A stretch of 64,000 bases of DNA, from contig NZ_JAMXFJ010000004.1 in NCBI RefSeq assembly GCF_025460805.1, positions 23,633-87,632 on the forward strand, given 5' to 3'. Under the pieces are notes generated by a model that ran no database searches, was not told the DNA's origin, and worked only from the letters and a program-made list of their open reading frames with translations. The stretch is from Microvirga sesbaniae. GTDB lineage: Bacteria > Pseudomonadota > Alphaproteobacteria > Rhizobiales > Beijerinckiaceae. This document shows, in pieces, positions 17,152 to 27,380 of the stretch. Positions within the stretch are counted from its first letter, which is position 1; each line of letters starts with the position of its first letter. The position numbers were made by a program, and so were the translations under genes.

Positions 17152-17883
17152 TTGTCCCAGACCCCTCGCGCGCCCCACACAGCCATCGTCCTTGCCGCAG
17201 GCCTCGGCAAGCGCATGCTGCCGATCACCGCCACCCTGCCCAAGCCCCTCGTGAAGGTGGCGGGACAGAGCCTGATCGACTTCGCCCTCGACCGGCTGCA
17301 CGAGGCGGGAATGAACACCGTGGTGGTGAACGTGCACCATTTCGCCGACATGCTCGAGGCGCATGTCGGCACCCGCGCGGCACCGCGCATCCTCATCTCG
17401 GACGAGCGCGCGGCCCTTCTGGAGACCGGCGGCGGCGTGAAGAAGGCCCTGCCGCTTCTGGGCGACGCGCCGTTCATCACGTTCAACTCCGATTCGCTCT
17501 GGATCGAGGGGGACGAGCCGAATCTGAAGCGTCTCGTGAAGGCCTGGGATCCGGACAGGATGGACATCCTGATGCTCGTGGCGCCGTTATCCACAAGCAT
17601 TGGATTCGACGGCCCCGGCGATTTTCACATGGACGAGGACGGCCGCCTGCGCCGCCGCGGAAGGGATCCGGGCGCGCCTTTCGCCTATGCGGGCGTGGCC
17701 ATCGTGAAGCCAGAACTCGTCCACGGAACGCCCGACGGGGCATTCTCGGCCAACGCCTTCTACGACCGCGCCATCGCCAAGGACCGCCTCTACGGCTTGT
17801 GCATGGAGGGGCAATGGCTGCATGTTGGAGAGCCTCAGGCGATTATCGAGGCCGAAAGGTGCCTTGCCGCCAGCAAGCGATGA
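17152..17883 (+). CDS. murU: N-acetylmuramate-1-phosphate uridylyltransferase-like nucleotidyltransferase
   Basis: A 243-aa nucleotidyltransferase of the sugar-1-phosphate family. The signature LAAGLGKRM...KPLVKVAG is at about 13-36, with NSDSLW as the metal-binding acidic region near 110. Next to an AmgK-like kinase it most likely makes UDP-MurNAc in the peptidoglycan-recycling bypass known from Pseudomonas. The start is TTG 17152, since no ATG or GTG exists ahead of the conserved glycine loop. It is followed 9 nt later by addB. Confidence 0.85.
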   Translation: MSQTPRAPHTAIVLAAGLGKRMLPITATLPKPLVKVAGQSLIDFALDRLHEAGMNTVVVNVHHFADMLEAHVGTRAAPRILISDERAALLETGGGVKKALPLLGDAPFITFNSDSLWIEGDEPNLKRLVKAWDPDRMDILMLVAPLSTSIGFDGPGDFHMDEDGRLRRRGRDPGAPFAYAGVAIVKPELVHGTPDGAFSANAFYDRAIAKDRLYGLCMEGQWLHVGEPQAIIEAERCLAASKR

Positions 17884-17892
17884 GGTTTCCGC

Positions 17893-20800
17893 GTGTCGAG
17901 CGTACCGCGCGTCTTTTCCATTCCCCCGGGTTGCGCCTTCCTGCCGACCCTGGTGGATGCGCTGGTCGACGGGCGGCTTGTCGGGCCGCTGCCTGACGAC
18001 CCTGCCGCCCTTGCGGACATCACGATCTACGTTCCCAACCGCCGCGCCACCCGGGCGCTGATCGCGCTGCTCGCCGAGCGCGGCGACGGCAGGGCGCAGC
18101 TTCTGCCGCACATCGTGCCGTTGGGCGAAACGGACGAGGCCGAGTTCGAGCTGACGGGGCTCGAGGGCACGCCCCTGCAGGAGGCCGCGAGCCTCAAGCC
18201 GCCGATCCCTCCCCTGGAGCGCCGGCTCATCCTCACGCGCCTTGTGCAGCGCTGGTCGGCCGAGGTGGACCGCGCGTTGCTGCAACTCGGCCCGGAAGTG
18301 CCCTTCATGGTGCCGGCCTCGCCGGCCGATGCGGTGAACCTCGCGGGCGACCTCGAGACCCTGATGGATGCCTTCACCACGGAGGGCATCGACTGGCACG
18401 CCCTCGAACTGGCGGTGGATTCCGACTATTCGAAGTATTTCGAGATCACCCGCCATTTCGTGCAGATCGCGAGCGAGAACTGGCCCAGGATCCTCGCCGA
18501 GCGCCAAGCGAGCGACCCGGCGCAGCGGCGCAACGCGCTGCTCGACGCCGAGGCGCGGCGCCTCACCCGCGAGCGGCCGGAACATCCCATCATCGTGGCC
18601 GGCTCGACCGGTTCGGTGCCGGCGACCGCGCATCTGATGGGCGTGATCGCGCGCCTGCCCAAGGGAGCCATCGTGCTGCCCGGCCTCGACACCGATCTCG
18701 ACGAGGAGAGCTGGGCGACCATCGGGGGCACCGGCGATGACGAGACCGACCCGGTCCATGGGCATCCGCAAGCGTCGCTCCGCCGTCTCCTCGACCGGCA
18801 TCTGCGCGTTCCGCGCGCCGCCGTCACGGTTCTCGGCGAGGTTCCGGAGGCGGCAAGAGCCCGCAACCATCTGCTCTCGGAAGTCCTGCGCCCGGCCGAC
18901 ACCACGGACCGCTGGTCGCTGATCGACCCCGAGGCGCGCGTCGCCCTGAGCGCGGGCGGCTGCGAGGGCCTCGCCATCATCGAGGCCATGGACGAGCGCG
19001 AGGAAGCGCTCGCCATCGCGATCGCGCTGCGCGAGACCATGGCCCACCCGCACAGGACGGCCGCCCTCGTGACGCCCGATCGCGCGCTCGCCGCGCGCGT
19101 CACCGCGGAGCTCGCCCGCTGGGGCCTGAGCGTGGAGGATTCCGCCGGCATTCCGCTGTCCGACACGCCCGCGGGACGCCTCGCCCGTCTGGCCGCGGAA
19201 GCGGCCGCCGACGACCTGCGGCCCGTGCGCCTTCTGGCGCTGCTCGCCCATCCGATGGTGCGCCTCGGTCTGCCGCGCGAGGCGGTCGAACGGGCCGCCA
19301 GCGTGCTCGAGATCGGCGTACTGCGCGGGCCCGCCCCGGCGCTCGGCATCGAGGGCCTGCGCGCGGCCCTCGCCAGCCGCCGCGCCGAGAGCGATCATCG
19401 CGCACCGCGTCCGCGCAAGCGCCTCACGGACGCCGATTGGGACCTCGCGGACGATCTGCTGCAGCGCCTCGGCGTCGCCTTCGACGCCTTCACGCCCGCC
19501 ACCCATGGCGAGGGCCAGCTCGACCTCATGTCCCTGGTGGAGCATCACCGGCGGGCCGTCGAACTGCTCTGGACCGGGCCGGACGACGCGCCCGACGAAC
19601 AGGACGACGACATCTCCAAGGAGGCGCTCGCCGCCCTCTTCGACGATCTGGAGCATTCCGACATCCGCGCCGAGGAGGGCCATCCGCTCGGCGGGCGCTT
19701 CGTGGATTATCCGACCTTCTTCACGGCGCTCGCCAAGCAGCGCTCGCTGAGCCCCTCGCCCCGCGCCACCCATCGCCGCCTGAAGATTCTAGGCCTTCTC
19801 GAAGCGCGGCTTCTCGCCGTCGACCGCGTGGTGCTCGGCGGATTGGACGAGGGCTCCTGGCCGCCGCGCACGGTGACCGACGCGTTCCTCAACCGTCCCA
19901 TGCGCTCGCGCGTCGGCCTGATGCCGCCGGAGCGGCGCATCGGTCAGACGGCGCACGATTTCGTGCAGGCGCTCGGCACGCACGACGTGGTGATCACGCG
20001 CGCCCACAAGCGCGACGGCTCGCCCATGGTGCCCTCGCGCTTCCTGCAGCGGCTCAAGGCCTTCAGCGGCAGGGACGTGTGGGATCGCATGATCAAGGCC
20101 GGCGAGTCCTACCGCCGGCTCGCGCGCACCCTCGACACGCCGGAGCCCGCCCCACCCCTGCCCCGCCCGCGGCCCAGGCCCGACCCGGCCCTGTTCCCGC
20201 GCGCCTTGAGCGTCACCGAGATCGAGACCCTGGTGCGCGATCCCTATTCGATCTTCGCGCGCCACATCCTCAAGCTCGACGCCCTGGACGCGATCGCCGT
20301 CACGCCGAGCGCGGCGGAGCGCGGCACGATCATTCACGAGGTGCTCGGGCAGTTCGCCGAGAGATATCCGAAAACCGTTCCCGCGCACGCGCTCGAGGAT
20401 CTGCTCGCCCTCGGCACGAATGCCTTTGCCGACATCGCCGAGGCCTACCCCGAGCTCTATGCGGAATGGTGGCCGCGATTCACGCGGCTCGCCACGGAGT
20501 TCGTGGTGTGGGAGCAGGCGCGCCGCCCGGCTCTTGCCGACGTCTACGCGGAGCGCTCGGGACGGCTGTCGATCCCGCTGCCGGACGGCACGATCTTCAG
20601 CCTGCGCGCCCGTGCCGACCGCATCGAGCACCGCCGCGACGGCGGCTTCACCATCGTCGACTTCAAGACCGGCCAGCCGCCCGGCGTGAAGGAGGTCTAT
20701 GCCGGCTTCTCGCCGCAGCTGACGCTCGAGGCCATGATGCTGATGAAGGGAGCCTTCAAGGGGCTACCCATGGCCAAGGAAGCGCCCGATCTCGTCTACA

Positions 20801-21060
20801 TCCACACGACGGGAGGACGCGAGCCGATCAAGCCGCGCGAGATCGGCCCGACGGGCAAGGAAACGCGAACCGTTGCGGAGATCGTCGAGGAGCATCGCCG
20901 CCGGTTCGAGGGCATGATCGTGCGCTACGCCAAGGGCGAGGCGGCCTACGTCTCGCGGCCCTTCCCCAAATACGCCCGCCGCTTCTCCGACTACGACCAT
21001 CTGGCGCGCGTCAAGGAATGGTCGCTGGCGAGCGCGGGCGGCGGTGAGGGATCCGAATGA
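17893..21060 (+). CDS. addB: Double-strand break repair protein AddB, alphaproteobacterial type
   Basis: 1055 aa, the partner of AddA in the RecBCD-like helicase-nuclease that processes DNA ends for RecA. The N-terminal helicase-like half lacks a recognisable Walker A, as expected for AddB. The C-terminal PD-(D/E)XK nuclease begins near 775 (LSVTEIETLVRDPYSIFARH) and carries the metal motif FTIVDFKTGQPPG near 925. GTG start at 17893; the stop overlaps the addA ATG (ATGA), so the two are translationally coupled. Confidence 0.93.
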   Translation: MSSVPRVFSIPPGCAFLPTLVDALVDGRLVGPLPDDPAALADITIYVPNRRATRALIALLAERGDGRAQLLPHIVPLGETDEAEFELTGLEGTPLQEAASLKPPIPPLERRLILTRLVQRWSAEVDRALLQLGPEVPFMVPASPADAVNLAGDLETLMDAFTTEGIDWHALELAVDSDYSKYFEITRHFVQIASENWPRILAERQASDPAQRRNALLDAEARRLTRERPEHPIIVAGSTGSVPATAHLMGVIARLPKGAIVLPGLDTDLDEESWATIGGTGDDETDPVHGHPQASLRRLLDRHLRVPRAAVTVLGEVPEAARARNHLLSEVLRPADTTDRWSLIDPEARVALSAGGCEGLAIIEAMDEREEALAIAIALRETMAHPHRTAALVTPDRALAARVTAELARWGLSVEDSAGIPLSDTPAGRLARLAAEAAADDLRPVRLLALLAHPMVRLGLPREAVERAASVLEIGVLRGPAPALGIEGLRAALASRRAESDHRAPRPRKRLTDADWDLADDLLQRLGVAFDAFTPATHGEGQLDLMSLVEHHRRAVELLWTGPDDAPDEQDDDISKEALAALFDDLEHSDIRAEEGHPLGGRFVDYPTFFTALAKQRSLSPSPRATHRRLKILGLLEARLLAVDRVVLGGLDEGSWPPRTVTDAFLNRPMRSRVGLMPPERRIGQTAHDFVQALGTHDVVITRAHKRDGSPMVPSRFLQRLKAFSGRDVWDRMIKAGESYRRLARTLDTPEPAPPLPRPRPRPDPALFPRALSVTEIETLVRDPYSIFARHILKLDALDAIAVTPSAAERGTIIHEVLGQFAERYPKTVPAHALEDLLALGTNAFADIAEAYPELYAEWWPRFTRLATEFVVWEQARRPALADVYAERSGRLSIPLPDGTIFSLRARADRIEHRRDGGFTIVDFKTGQPPGVKEVYAGFSPQLTLEAMMLMKGAFKGLPMAKEAPDLVYIHTTGGREPIKPREIGPTGKETRTVAEIVEEHRRRFEGMIVRYAKGEAAYVSRPFPKYARRFSDYDHLARVKEWSLASAGGGEGSE

Positions 21061-24000
21061 GCACCGATCTCGTCATCCCGGACTACACCAAGGACGCGCA
21101 GCGCCGCGCCGCCAACCCCCGCGCGTCCGCCTGGGTGTCGGCCAATGCGGGCGCGGGCAAGACCAAGGTGCTCACGGATCGCGTCGTGCGCCTGCTGCTC
21201 GCCGGTTCGCTGCCGGGCCGGATCCTGTGCCTCACCTTCACCAAGGCGGCCGCCGCCAACATGGCGATCCGCGTGTTCGAACGCCTCGGGCGCTGGGTGA
21301 CGCTCGACGAGGAGAGCCTCGTCCGGGAGCTGACGGAACTGGAGGGCGAGAAGCCGACGCGTCAGCAGATCAGGCTCGCGCGCACGCTCTTCGCCCGCGC
21401 GGTCGAAACGCCGGGCGGCCTCAAGATCGACACCATCCATGCCTTCTGCGAGCGGCTCCTGCATCTCGTGCCCTTCGAGGCCAACGTGCCGGCCCGCTTC
21501 GCCGTGCTCGACGAGAGCCAGACCGACGAGATGCTGGCGCAGGCCACCGCCAACGTGATGGCGGACGCGGCGAGCGGCAACTTCCCGGAGCTCGCCGAAG
21601 CTCTCGACATCATCAGCGTCGATGCGGTGGGCGACGCGCTCGCCTCAGCGATCAACGCGGCCCTGAAGTGCAAGGCCTTCCTGCACGATGCGAAGGGCCC
21701 CGCGCGCCTGCGCGACGCGCTCGATCTGAGTCCGGACGAGACGCTCGCATCCATCGAGCGCAGGATGCTCGAAGGCGGCCTGAAGCCCGAGGACTGGCCG
21801 GCCATTGCACAGGAACTGCGCGCCGGCAAGGCGACCGATCAGAAGCGGGCCGACGCCCTCATGGCCGCCGCCGGGGCCAAGGATGTCCCGGAAAAGCTCG
21901 AGAAGTATCTGTCGGTCTTCCTCACCAACGAGGGAACGCCGCGCAAGGGCTCGGCCTTCCTCACCAAGGAGGTCGGCGAGAGCCTGAAGGACGCGCTGCT
22001 CGCCGAGCAGGAGCGGGTGTGCTCGCTGATCGACAAGCGCAAGGCCGCACGCGCGGTCGAGCGGACCGCCGCCCTGTTCACGCTCGCGGCCGAGATCCAT
22101 GCGCGCGTCGAGCAGGCGAAGATGCGCCTCGGCGCCCTCGACTTCCAGGATCTCATCGACAAGACGCTGGCGCTGCTCTCCCGCGGCGACACCGCCTGGG
22201 TGCTCTACAAGCTCGATCGCGGCATCGATCACGTGTTGATCGACGAGGCCCAGGACACGAACCCGGAGCAATGGGAGATCCTGCGCCGCATCACCGAGGA
22301 TTTCACCGCAGGCGCGGGTGCCGCGGGCCACCGCGTGCGCACGCTCTTCGCCGTGGGCGATCCGAAGCAGTCGATCTACGGCTTCCAGGGCGCCGCCCCG
22401 CAGGAATTCGAAACCACGCGCCGGAGCTGGTCCCAGAAGGTCAAGCAGGCCGAGCTCCATTTCGAGGACGTGTCGCTCACCATGTCGTTCCGCTCGGCCA
22501 GGGCCGTGCTGTCGGCGGTCGACGCCACCTTTGCGGTCGAGCGGCATTTCAAGGGCCTGTCCTTCGAGGACCGGGCGGTCGGCACCGTGCACGAGAGCGC
22601 GCGCCCGCATGCGCCGGGTCTCGTGGAGCTGTGGCCGGTCGAGACGCCGGCCGAGGAGGAGGAGCCCGAGGCCTGGGTGCTTCCCGTGGACGAGCCGGAG
22701 CAGCAATCGCCGCCCGTCGTCGTCGCGCGCCGCATCGCCCAGGCGGTGAAGTGCTGGACCACCAAGGGCGACGAGACGGGCCGCGTCTGGACCGCGGGGG
22801 ACGTTCTCGTGCTGGTGAGGAAGCGCGGCGCCGCCTTCGAGGCGGTGATCCGCGCCCTGAAGGAGGCGGGGGTGCCGGTGGCGGGCGCGGACCGGCTCAA
22901 CATCGGCGAGCACATCGCCGTGCTCGATCTCGTGGCCGCGGGTCGGGCCGCGCTCCTGCCCGACGACGACCTCACCCTCGCCACCGCGCTGAAATCGCCC
23001 CTCGTCGGGCTGACCGACGACGACCTCATCCGCATTGCCGCCGACCGCGCCGACGGGGAATCGCTCCACGCCGCCCTGGAGCGCCACGGGGAGGCCGGCG
23101 ACGGAAAAGCACGGCGCGGCTGCGAGGCGCTCGCCGCATGGCGCGGACTCGCGCGCATCCACGGGCCCTTCGGCTTCTTCGCCACCCTGCTCGGCCCGCG
23201 CGGCGGCCGCTCCCTCCTCGTGGCGCGCCTGGGCAGCGAGGCGGGCGACGCCATCGACGCCTTCCTGTGCTTCGCGCATCAGTCGGAGATGACGGAGACG
23301 CCCTCGCTCACCGTGTTCCTCAACCGGTTCGAATCCGCCTCCCACACCATCAAGCGCGACCTCGATTCCGTGAACAACGAAGTGCGCGTGATGACCGTTC
23401 ACGGCGCGAAGGGATTGGAAGCCCCCATCGTGGTGCTCATCGACGGCTGCGAGGTCCTGGGCCGGGATCCGGCGCTGCTGCAGCTCCAGACCCGGTCGGG
23501 CGACAGGATCCCGGTCTGGTCGCCGGGCAAGGGGTCCGATTCGAGCACGATGGCTCAGGCGCGCGACGTGCTGCACGCCAAAGGCCGCGAGGAGCACAAC
23601 CGCCTTCTCTACGTGGCCATGACCCGCGCCAAGGACCGGCTGGTGATCGCCCCCTATCTGACGGGCAAGAAGGAATCGCCGCAGGAAGCCTGGTGCGAGA
23701 TGATCCGCCACGGCCTCGTCGAAAAGGCCGGCGGCCTGGAGCTGGACGAGGCGCCCTACGGGCCGATCTCGGTGTGGCGGGAGGGCTCGCCGCTGGCCCG
23801 CACCCTCGCGGCCGAATCGGACGTCCCGCCGCTCGATCCCGTCGCCGTGCCGGATTGGCTGGTCGCCGCGGCCGCGCCGGAGCCGGAGGCGCTGCCGCCC
23901 ATCCGCCCCTCCAGCGCGCTCGGCGCCGCCGACCGCATGACGCGGCCGGGGGACGGCCCCTATGCGCCTGAAGCCCGCCTGCGCGGGACCCTGGTGCATG

Positions 24001-24491
24001 CCCTGCTGGAACGCCTGCCCGGCCTCGCGCCGGAGCACCGGGAGAGCATGGCGCGGGCTTACGTGAAGGCCCGCGCCCCGCGCCTCTCGCCCAATCTGCG
24101 CGACTCGATCCTGTCCAACGCCCTCGCGGTGCTCGAGCATCCCGACCTCGAGCCCCTGTTCGGCAAGGGCTCGCGCGCCGAGGCGCCGATTGCCGGACGG
24201 GTGGCGACGCCCGCGGGCGACATCCTGGTGTCGGGGCAGATCGACCGGCTCGCCGTCCTCGACACGGAGGTGCTGGTGGCCGATTTCAAGACCACGGCGC
24301 GGCCGCCGAAGGCCGGCCAGCCGCCGCCGCAATCCTACGTGGCGCAGCTCGCCCTCTACCGGACGCTGCTCGCCGCCATCTATCCGGGCCGGCGCATCCG
24401 CACCTTCCTGGTCTGGACCGCAGGGCCGGTCGTCCATGAGCTCATGGAACCCGACCTGGAATCGGCACTTACCCTCATCAAAGCGGCGTGA
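21057..24491 (+). CDS. addA: ATP-dependent helicase/nuclease AddA
   Basis: An 1144-aa UvrD/Rep superfamily 1 helicase with a C-terminal nuclease. Walker A ANAGAGKTKV has K35. LCLTFTKAAAANM is motif Ia, LIDEAQDTNPEQW the Walker B, VGDPKQSIYGF motif III, MTVHGAKGLE motif V and YVAMTRAKDRL motif VI. The RecB-type nuclease motif VLVADFKTTARPP lies about 75 residues from the C-terminus. It forms AddAB with the overlapping upstream gene. Confidence 0.96.
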   Translation: MSTDLVIPDYTKDAQRRAANPRASAWVSANAGAGKTKVLTDRVVRLLLAGSLPGRILCLTFTKAAAANMAIRVFERLGRWVTLDEESLVRELTELEGEKPTRQQIRLARTLFARAVETPGGLKIDTIHAFCERLLHLVPFEANVPARFAVLDESQTDEMLAQATANVMADAASGNFPELAEALDIISVDAVGDALASAINAALKCKAFLHDAKGPARLRDALDLSPDETLASIERRMLEGGLKPEDWPAIAQELRAGKATDQKRADALMAAAGAKDVPEKLEKYLSVFLTNEGTPRKGSAFLTKEVGESLKDALLAEQERVCSLIDKRKAARAVERTAALFTLAAEIHARVEQAKMRLGALDFQDLIDKTLALLSRGDTAWVLYKLDRGIDHVLIDEAQDTNPEQWEILRRITEDFTAGAGAAGHRVRTLFAVGDPKQSIYGFQGAAPQEFETTRRSWSQKVKQAELHFEDVSLTMSFRSARAVLSAVDATFAVERHFKGLSFEDRAVGTVHESARPHAPGLVELWPVETPAEEEEPEAWVLPVDEPEQQSPPVVVARRIAQAVKCWTTKGDETGRVWTAGDVLVLVRKRGAAFEAVIRALKEAGVPVAGADRLNIGEHIAVLDLVAAGRAALLPDDDLTLATALKSPLVGLTDDDLIRIAADRADGESLHAALERHGEAGDGKARRGCEALAAWRGLARIHGPFGFFATLLGPRGGRSLLVARLGSEAGDAIDAFLCFAHQSEMTETPSLTVFLNRFESASHTIKRDLDSVNNEVRVMTVHGAKGLEAPIVVLIDGCEVLGRDPALLQLQTRSGDRIPVWSPGKGSDSSTMAQARDVLHAKGREEHNRLLYVAMTRAKDRLVIAPYLTGKKESPQEAWCEMIRHGLVEKAGGLELDEAPYGPISVWREGSPLARTLAAESDVPPLDPVAVPDWLVAAAAPEPEALPPIRPSSALGAADRMTRPGDGPYAPEARLRGTLVHALLERLPGLAPEHRESMARAYVKARAPRLSPNLRDSILSNALAVLEHPDLEPLFGKGSRAEAPIAGRVATPAGDILVSGQIDRLAVLDTEVLVADFKTTARPPKAGQPPPQSYVAQLALYRTLLAAIYPGRRIRTFLVWTAGPVVHELMEPDLESALTLIKAA

Positions 24492-24593
24492 GGGCCCTGG
24501 CCCTTGCTTGATTCCCTCAGGCCGGGTTCTTACCTTGGCCCCATAGCCGAGCGGCTCGGATCCCGAGTCGCGTTCAACGTCAAAGGTGATGGT

Positions 24594-24914
24594 ATGGCGA
24601 CCGTAAAGGTGACCGACTCAAGCTTCGCGCAGGACGTCCTGCAATCCTCCGAGCCCGTGGTGGTCGATTTCTGGGCGGAATGGTGCGGTCCCTGCCGCAT
24701 GATCGGCCCGGCCCTGGAGGAGATTTCCGACGAGATGGCCGGCAAGGTCAAGATCGCCAAGCTCAACGTGGACGAGAACCCGCAGATCTCCTCCCAGCTC
24801 GGAATCCGGTCGATCCCCGCTCTGATGCTGTTCAAGGACGGCAAGGTCGTCGCCCAGAAGGTCGGCGCCGCCCCCAAGGGCGAGCTCTCCCGCTGGATCC
24901 AGGCCTCGGCCTAA
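24594..24914 (+). CDS. trxA: Thioredoxin
   Basis: A 106-aa cytosolic disulfide reductase. The redox motif WCGPC sits in [15 protein letters not shown], with the cis-proline loop RSIPALMLF and typical length. The start at 24594 follows GGTGATGGT; the frame runs further upstream without conservation. It lies 102 nt after addA, so it probably has its own promoter, and it is followed by a terminator. Confidence 0.97.
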   Translation: MATVKVTDSSFAQDVLQSSEPVVVDFWAEWCGPCRMIGPALEEISDEMAGKVKIAKLNVDENPQISSQLGIRSIPALMLFKDGKVVAQKVGAAPKGELSRWIQASA

Positions 24915-24942
24915 GTCCGACCGGGTTTCGACAACGACGCGA

Positions 24943-24966
24943 AGGGGCCGAAAGGCCCCTTTTCTT
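24943..24966 (+). terminator. Terminator between trxA and folC
   Basis: GGGGCC-GAAA-GGCCCC (24945-24960) is followed by TTTT. It is symmetric enough to help stop convergent folC transcription too. Confidence 0.85.
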
Positions 24967-24990
24967 GTGCGCCGGTGATGACCGGGAGGC

Positions 24991-26316
24991 CTATTCCGGC
25001 AGCGTGCCGTTCGCCGCCAGCACCTCGCCGGCCAGGTACAGCGAGCCGCAGATCAGCACCCGGGGCGGGTGGTCCCAGACGTAGTTGTGGAGCGAGGCGA
25101 GCGCCGATTCGACGCTCGGCGCCGTCGAGGTGGTGAGCCCGACGCTGCCCGCGATGGCCGCGACCTCGTCGGCCGGGCGCGCGGCGATCTGGCCGGCGAT
25201 CGGCACGGCGATCACCTCGCGGGCGAGGCCGGAGAAATTCTTGAAGAAGGCTTGGCTGTCCTTCGTGCCGAGCATGCCGGTGATCAGGACGAGCGGCGCG
25301 TCCGAGCGCTCGCTCCGGTCCGCCATGGCGGCGGCGAGCACCCGGCCGCCGTCGGGATTGTGGCCCCCGTCGAGCCAGAGCTCGCAGCCCGGCGGGGCGA
25401 TCGCCGGCAGGCGCCCCCGGTTGAGCCGCTGAAGGCGGCCCGGCCATTCGGCCCGGGTGAGCCCCGCCTCGAAGGCCTGCGTCTCGAACTGCTCGAAGCC
25501 GGCCGCCCGCAAGGCCGCGATGGCCGTGCCGGCATTGGTGAACTGGTGGCGTCCGATGAGTTTCGGTCGCGGCAGGTCCAGAAGGCCCTTCTCGTCCTGG
25601 TAGACGAGCCGGCCGCCCTCCTCGTGCACCGAGAAATCCTGCTGGCCGACGAGAAGCGGGGACGCCCCGACGCGCTCGGCCGCATCGCGCAGGGTCTGGT
25701 CGGCCTCCAGATAATCCTGAGGGGCGATGACCGCCGGGCAGCCGCGCTTGAAGATGCCGGCCTTCTCCCCGGCGATGGCCTGGAGCGTCGTGCCGAGATA
25801 TTCCGCATGGTCGTGCCCAATGGGCGTGACCACGGCGGCGGCCGGCCGGTCGATGACGTTGGTGGCGTCGAAGCGGCCGCCGAGACCGACCTCCAGCAGG
25901 AGCACGTCGGCGGGCTCCTCCGAGAAGATCAGCAGGGCCGCCGCGGTCGTGATCTCGAACACCGTGATGGGCTCGCCCGCATTCACCGCCTCGCAGCGGC
26001 GGAAGGCTTCCACGAGCCGCTCCTCGCTCACGTAGCGCCCGCCTCCGAACCGGCCCAGGCGGATGCGCTCGTGGAAGCGCACGAGATGGGGGGAGGTATA
26101 GACATGGACCGCGAGCCCGGCGCTCTCCAGGATCGCCCGCATGAACGCGATGGTCGAGCCCTTGCCGTTGGTGCCCGCCACATGGATCACCGGGGGCAGC
26201 CGGCGCTCCGGATGGCCGAGCTGGGCCAGGAGCCGCTGGATGCGCCCGAGGGAGAGATCGATGGTCTTCGGGTGCAGGGCGAGAAAGCGCGCGATCAGCG
26301 CATCGGAGGATTCCAT
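24991..26316 (-). CDS. folC: Bifunctional folylpolyglutamate / dihydrofolate synthase
   Basis: A 441-aa ligase that adds glutamate to folates. The ATP loop is VAGTNGKGSTIAF near 46-58. TSPHLVRFHERI and the Mur-ligase-like EVGLGGRFDATN are family signatures, and ITPIGHDHAEYLG follows. In most Proteobacteria one FolC does both dihydrofolate and polyglutamate steps. It lies 14 nt downstream of accD in the reverse operon, an association also found in other Proteobacteria. Confidence 0.95.
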   Translation of the reverse strand: MESSDALIARFLALHPKTIDLSLGRIQRLLAQLGHPERRLPPVIHVAGTNGKGSTIAFMRAILESAGLAVHVYTSPHLVRFHERIRLGRFGGGRYVSEERLVEAFRRCEAVNAGEPITVFEITTAAALLIFSEEPADVLLLEVGLGGRFDATNVIDRPAAAVVTPIGHDHAEYLGTTLQAIAGEKAGIFKRGCPAVIAPQDYLEADQTLRDAAERVGASPLLVGQQDFSVHEEGGRLVYQDEKGLLDLPRPKLIGRHQFTNAGTAIAALRAAGFEQFETQAFEAGLTRAEWPGRLQRLNRGRLPAIAPPGCELWLDGGHNPDGGRVLAAAMADRSERSDAPLVLITGMLGTKDSQAFFKNFSGLAREVIAVPIAGQIAARPADEVAAIAGSVGLTTSTAPSVESALASLHNYVWDHPPRVLICGSLYLAGEVLAANGTLPE

Positions 26317-26330
26317 CGCCCGGGTCTCAC

Positions 26331-27221
26331 TTATTCGGCGGCCACGGCCACGGCCGCGGTCTCGGGCGCGGAAGCCGGCGCCTTGGTGAAGAGCCGCGAC
26401 AGGCGCGCGACGGTGGCCTTGAGGTCGTGCCGGTGCACGACCGCGTCCACCATGCCGTGCTCCTTCAGATATTCGGAGCGCTGGAAGCCGTCGGGCAGCT
26501 TCTCGCGGATGGTCTGCTCGATCACGCGCGGGCCGGCGAAGCCGATGAGCGCGCCCGGCTCGGCCAGATGCACGTCGCCGAGCATGGCGTAGGAGGCGGT
26601 CACGCCGCCGGTGGTCGGGTTGGTGAGCACGACGATGTAGGGCAGCTTCGCGTCGCGCAGGCGGCGGATCGCCACCGTGGTGCGCGGCATCTGCATGAGG
26701 GACAGGATGCCCTCCTGCATGCGCGCGCCGCCGGAGCCGGCGAAGAGCACGTAAGGGGTCTTCTTGTCGAGGGCCGTCTCGGCCCCCTTGATGAAGGCCT
26801 CGCCGGCCGCCATGCCGAGCGAGCCGCCCATGAAGCCGAAATCCTGGACCGCAATGGTCATCGGCAGCTCGTCGACCCGGCCGAAGCCGACCTTGAACGC
26901 GTCCTGCTGGCCGGTCTTGGCGCGGGCGTCCTTCAGGCGGTCGACATAGCGCTTCTCGTCACGGAACTTGAGCGGATCGACCGGCACCTCCGGTACGGCC
27001 ACGTCGAGCCAGGTAGCCCCGTCGAACATGAGCTGCAGGCGCTGGGTGGCCGAGATGCGCATGTGGTGGTTGGAGCCCGGGATCACCCACTGGTTCGCCT
27101 CCACGTCCTTGTGGAACACCACCTGCCCGGTCTCCGGGCACTTGATCCAGAGATTGTCCGGCGTCTCGCGCTTGAAGAGCGTCTTGATCTTCGGACGGAC
27201 GACTTCGGAAATCCAGTTCAT
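26331..27221 (-). CDS. accD: Acetyl-CoA carboxylase carboxyltransferase subunit beta
   Basis: A 296-aa crotonase-fold subunit that works with AccA to carboxylate acetyl-CoA to malonyl-CoA. Core motifs [10 protein letters not shown] and [16 protein letters not shown] are intact, as is [10 protein letters not shown]. Unusual feature: the N-terminal C4 zinc finger of E. coli AccD is lost. C28 remains, but the other ligand positions are T31, I47 and S50, although the flanking LWIKCP and NHHMRI are kept. I believe other Rhizobiales AccD proteins share this loss. Confidence 0.96.
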   Translation of the reverse strand: MNWISEVVRPKIKTLFKRETPDNLWIKCPETGQVVFHKDVEANQWVIPGSNHHMRISATQRLQLMFDGATWLDVAVPEVPVDPLKFRDEKRYVDRLKDARAKTGQQDAFKVGFGRVDELPMTIAVQDFGFMGGSLGMAAGEAFIKGAETALDKKTPYVLFAGSGGARMQEGILSLMQMPRTTVAIRRLRDAKLPYIVVLTNPTTGGVTASYAMLGDVHLAEPGALIGFAGPRVIEQTIREKLPDGFQRSEYLKEHGMVDAVVHRHDLKATVARLSRLFTKAPASAPETAAVAVAAE

Positions 27222-27380
27222 TGCTGATCCTTCTCTGTCAGGAGCTTCCTGAACGCCCTCGCCCCGAGGAGGCCACGACGGTGACCGTCTCGAAGGATCA
27301 GAGCGTCTCCAGAGCTCTCCGGCCCCTGCTTCGGGAGGCAGCTGCGCCGCTCCCCGGGACGAGGACCGTCTCTCTATGTA

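Noticed and set aside
21645..24437. Long minus-strand open frame opposite addA
   Set aside because: Antisense shadow; addA has complete helicase motifs.
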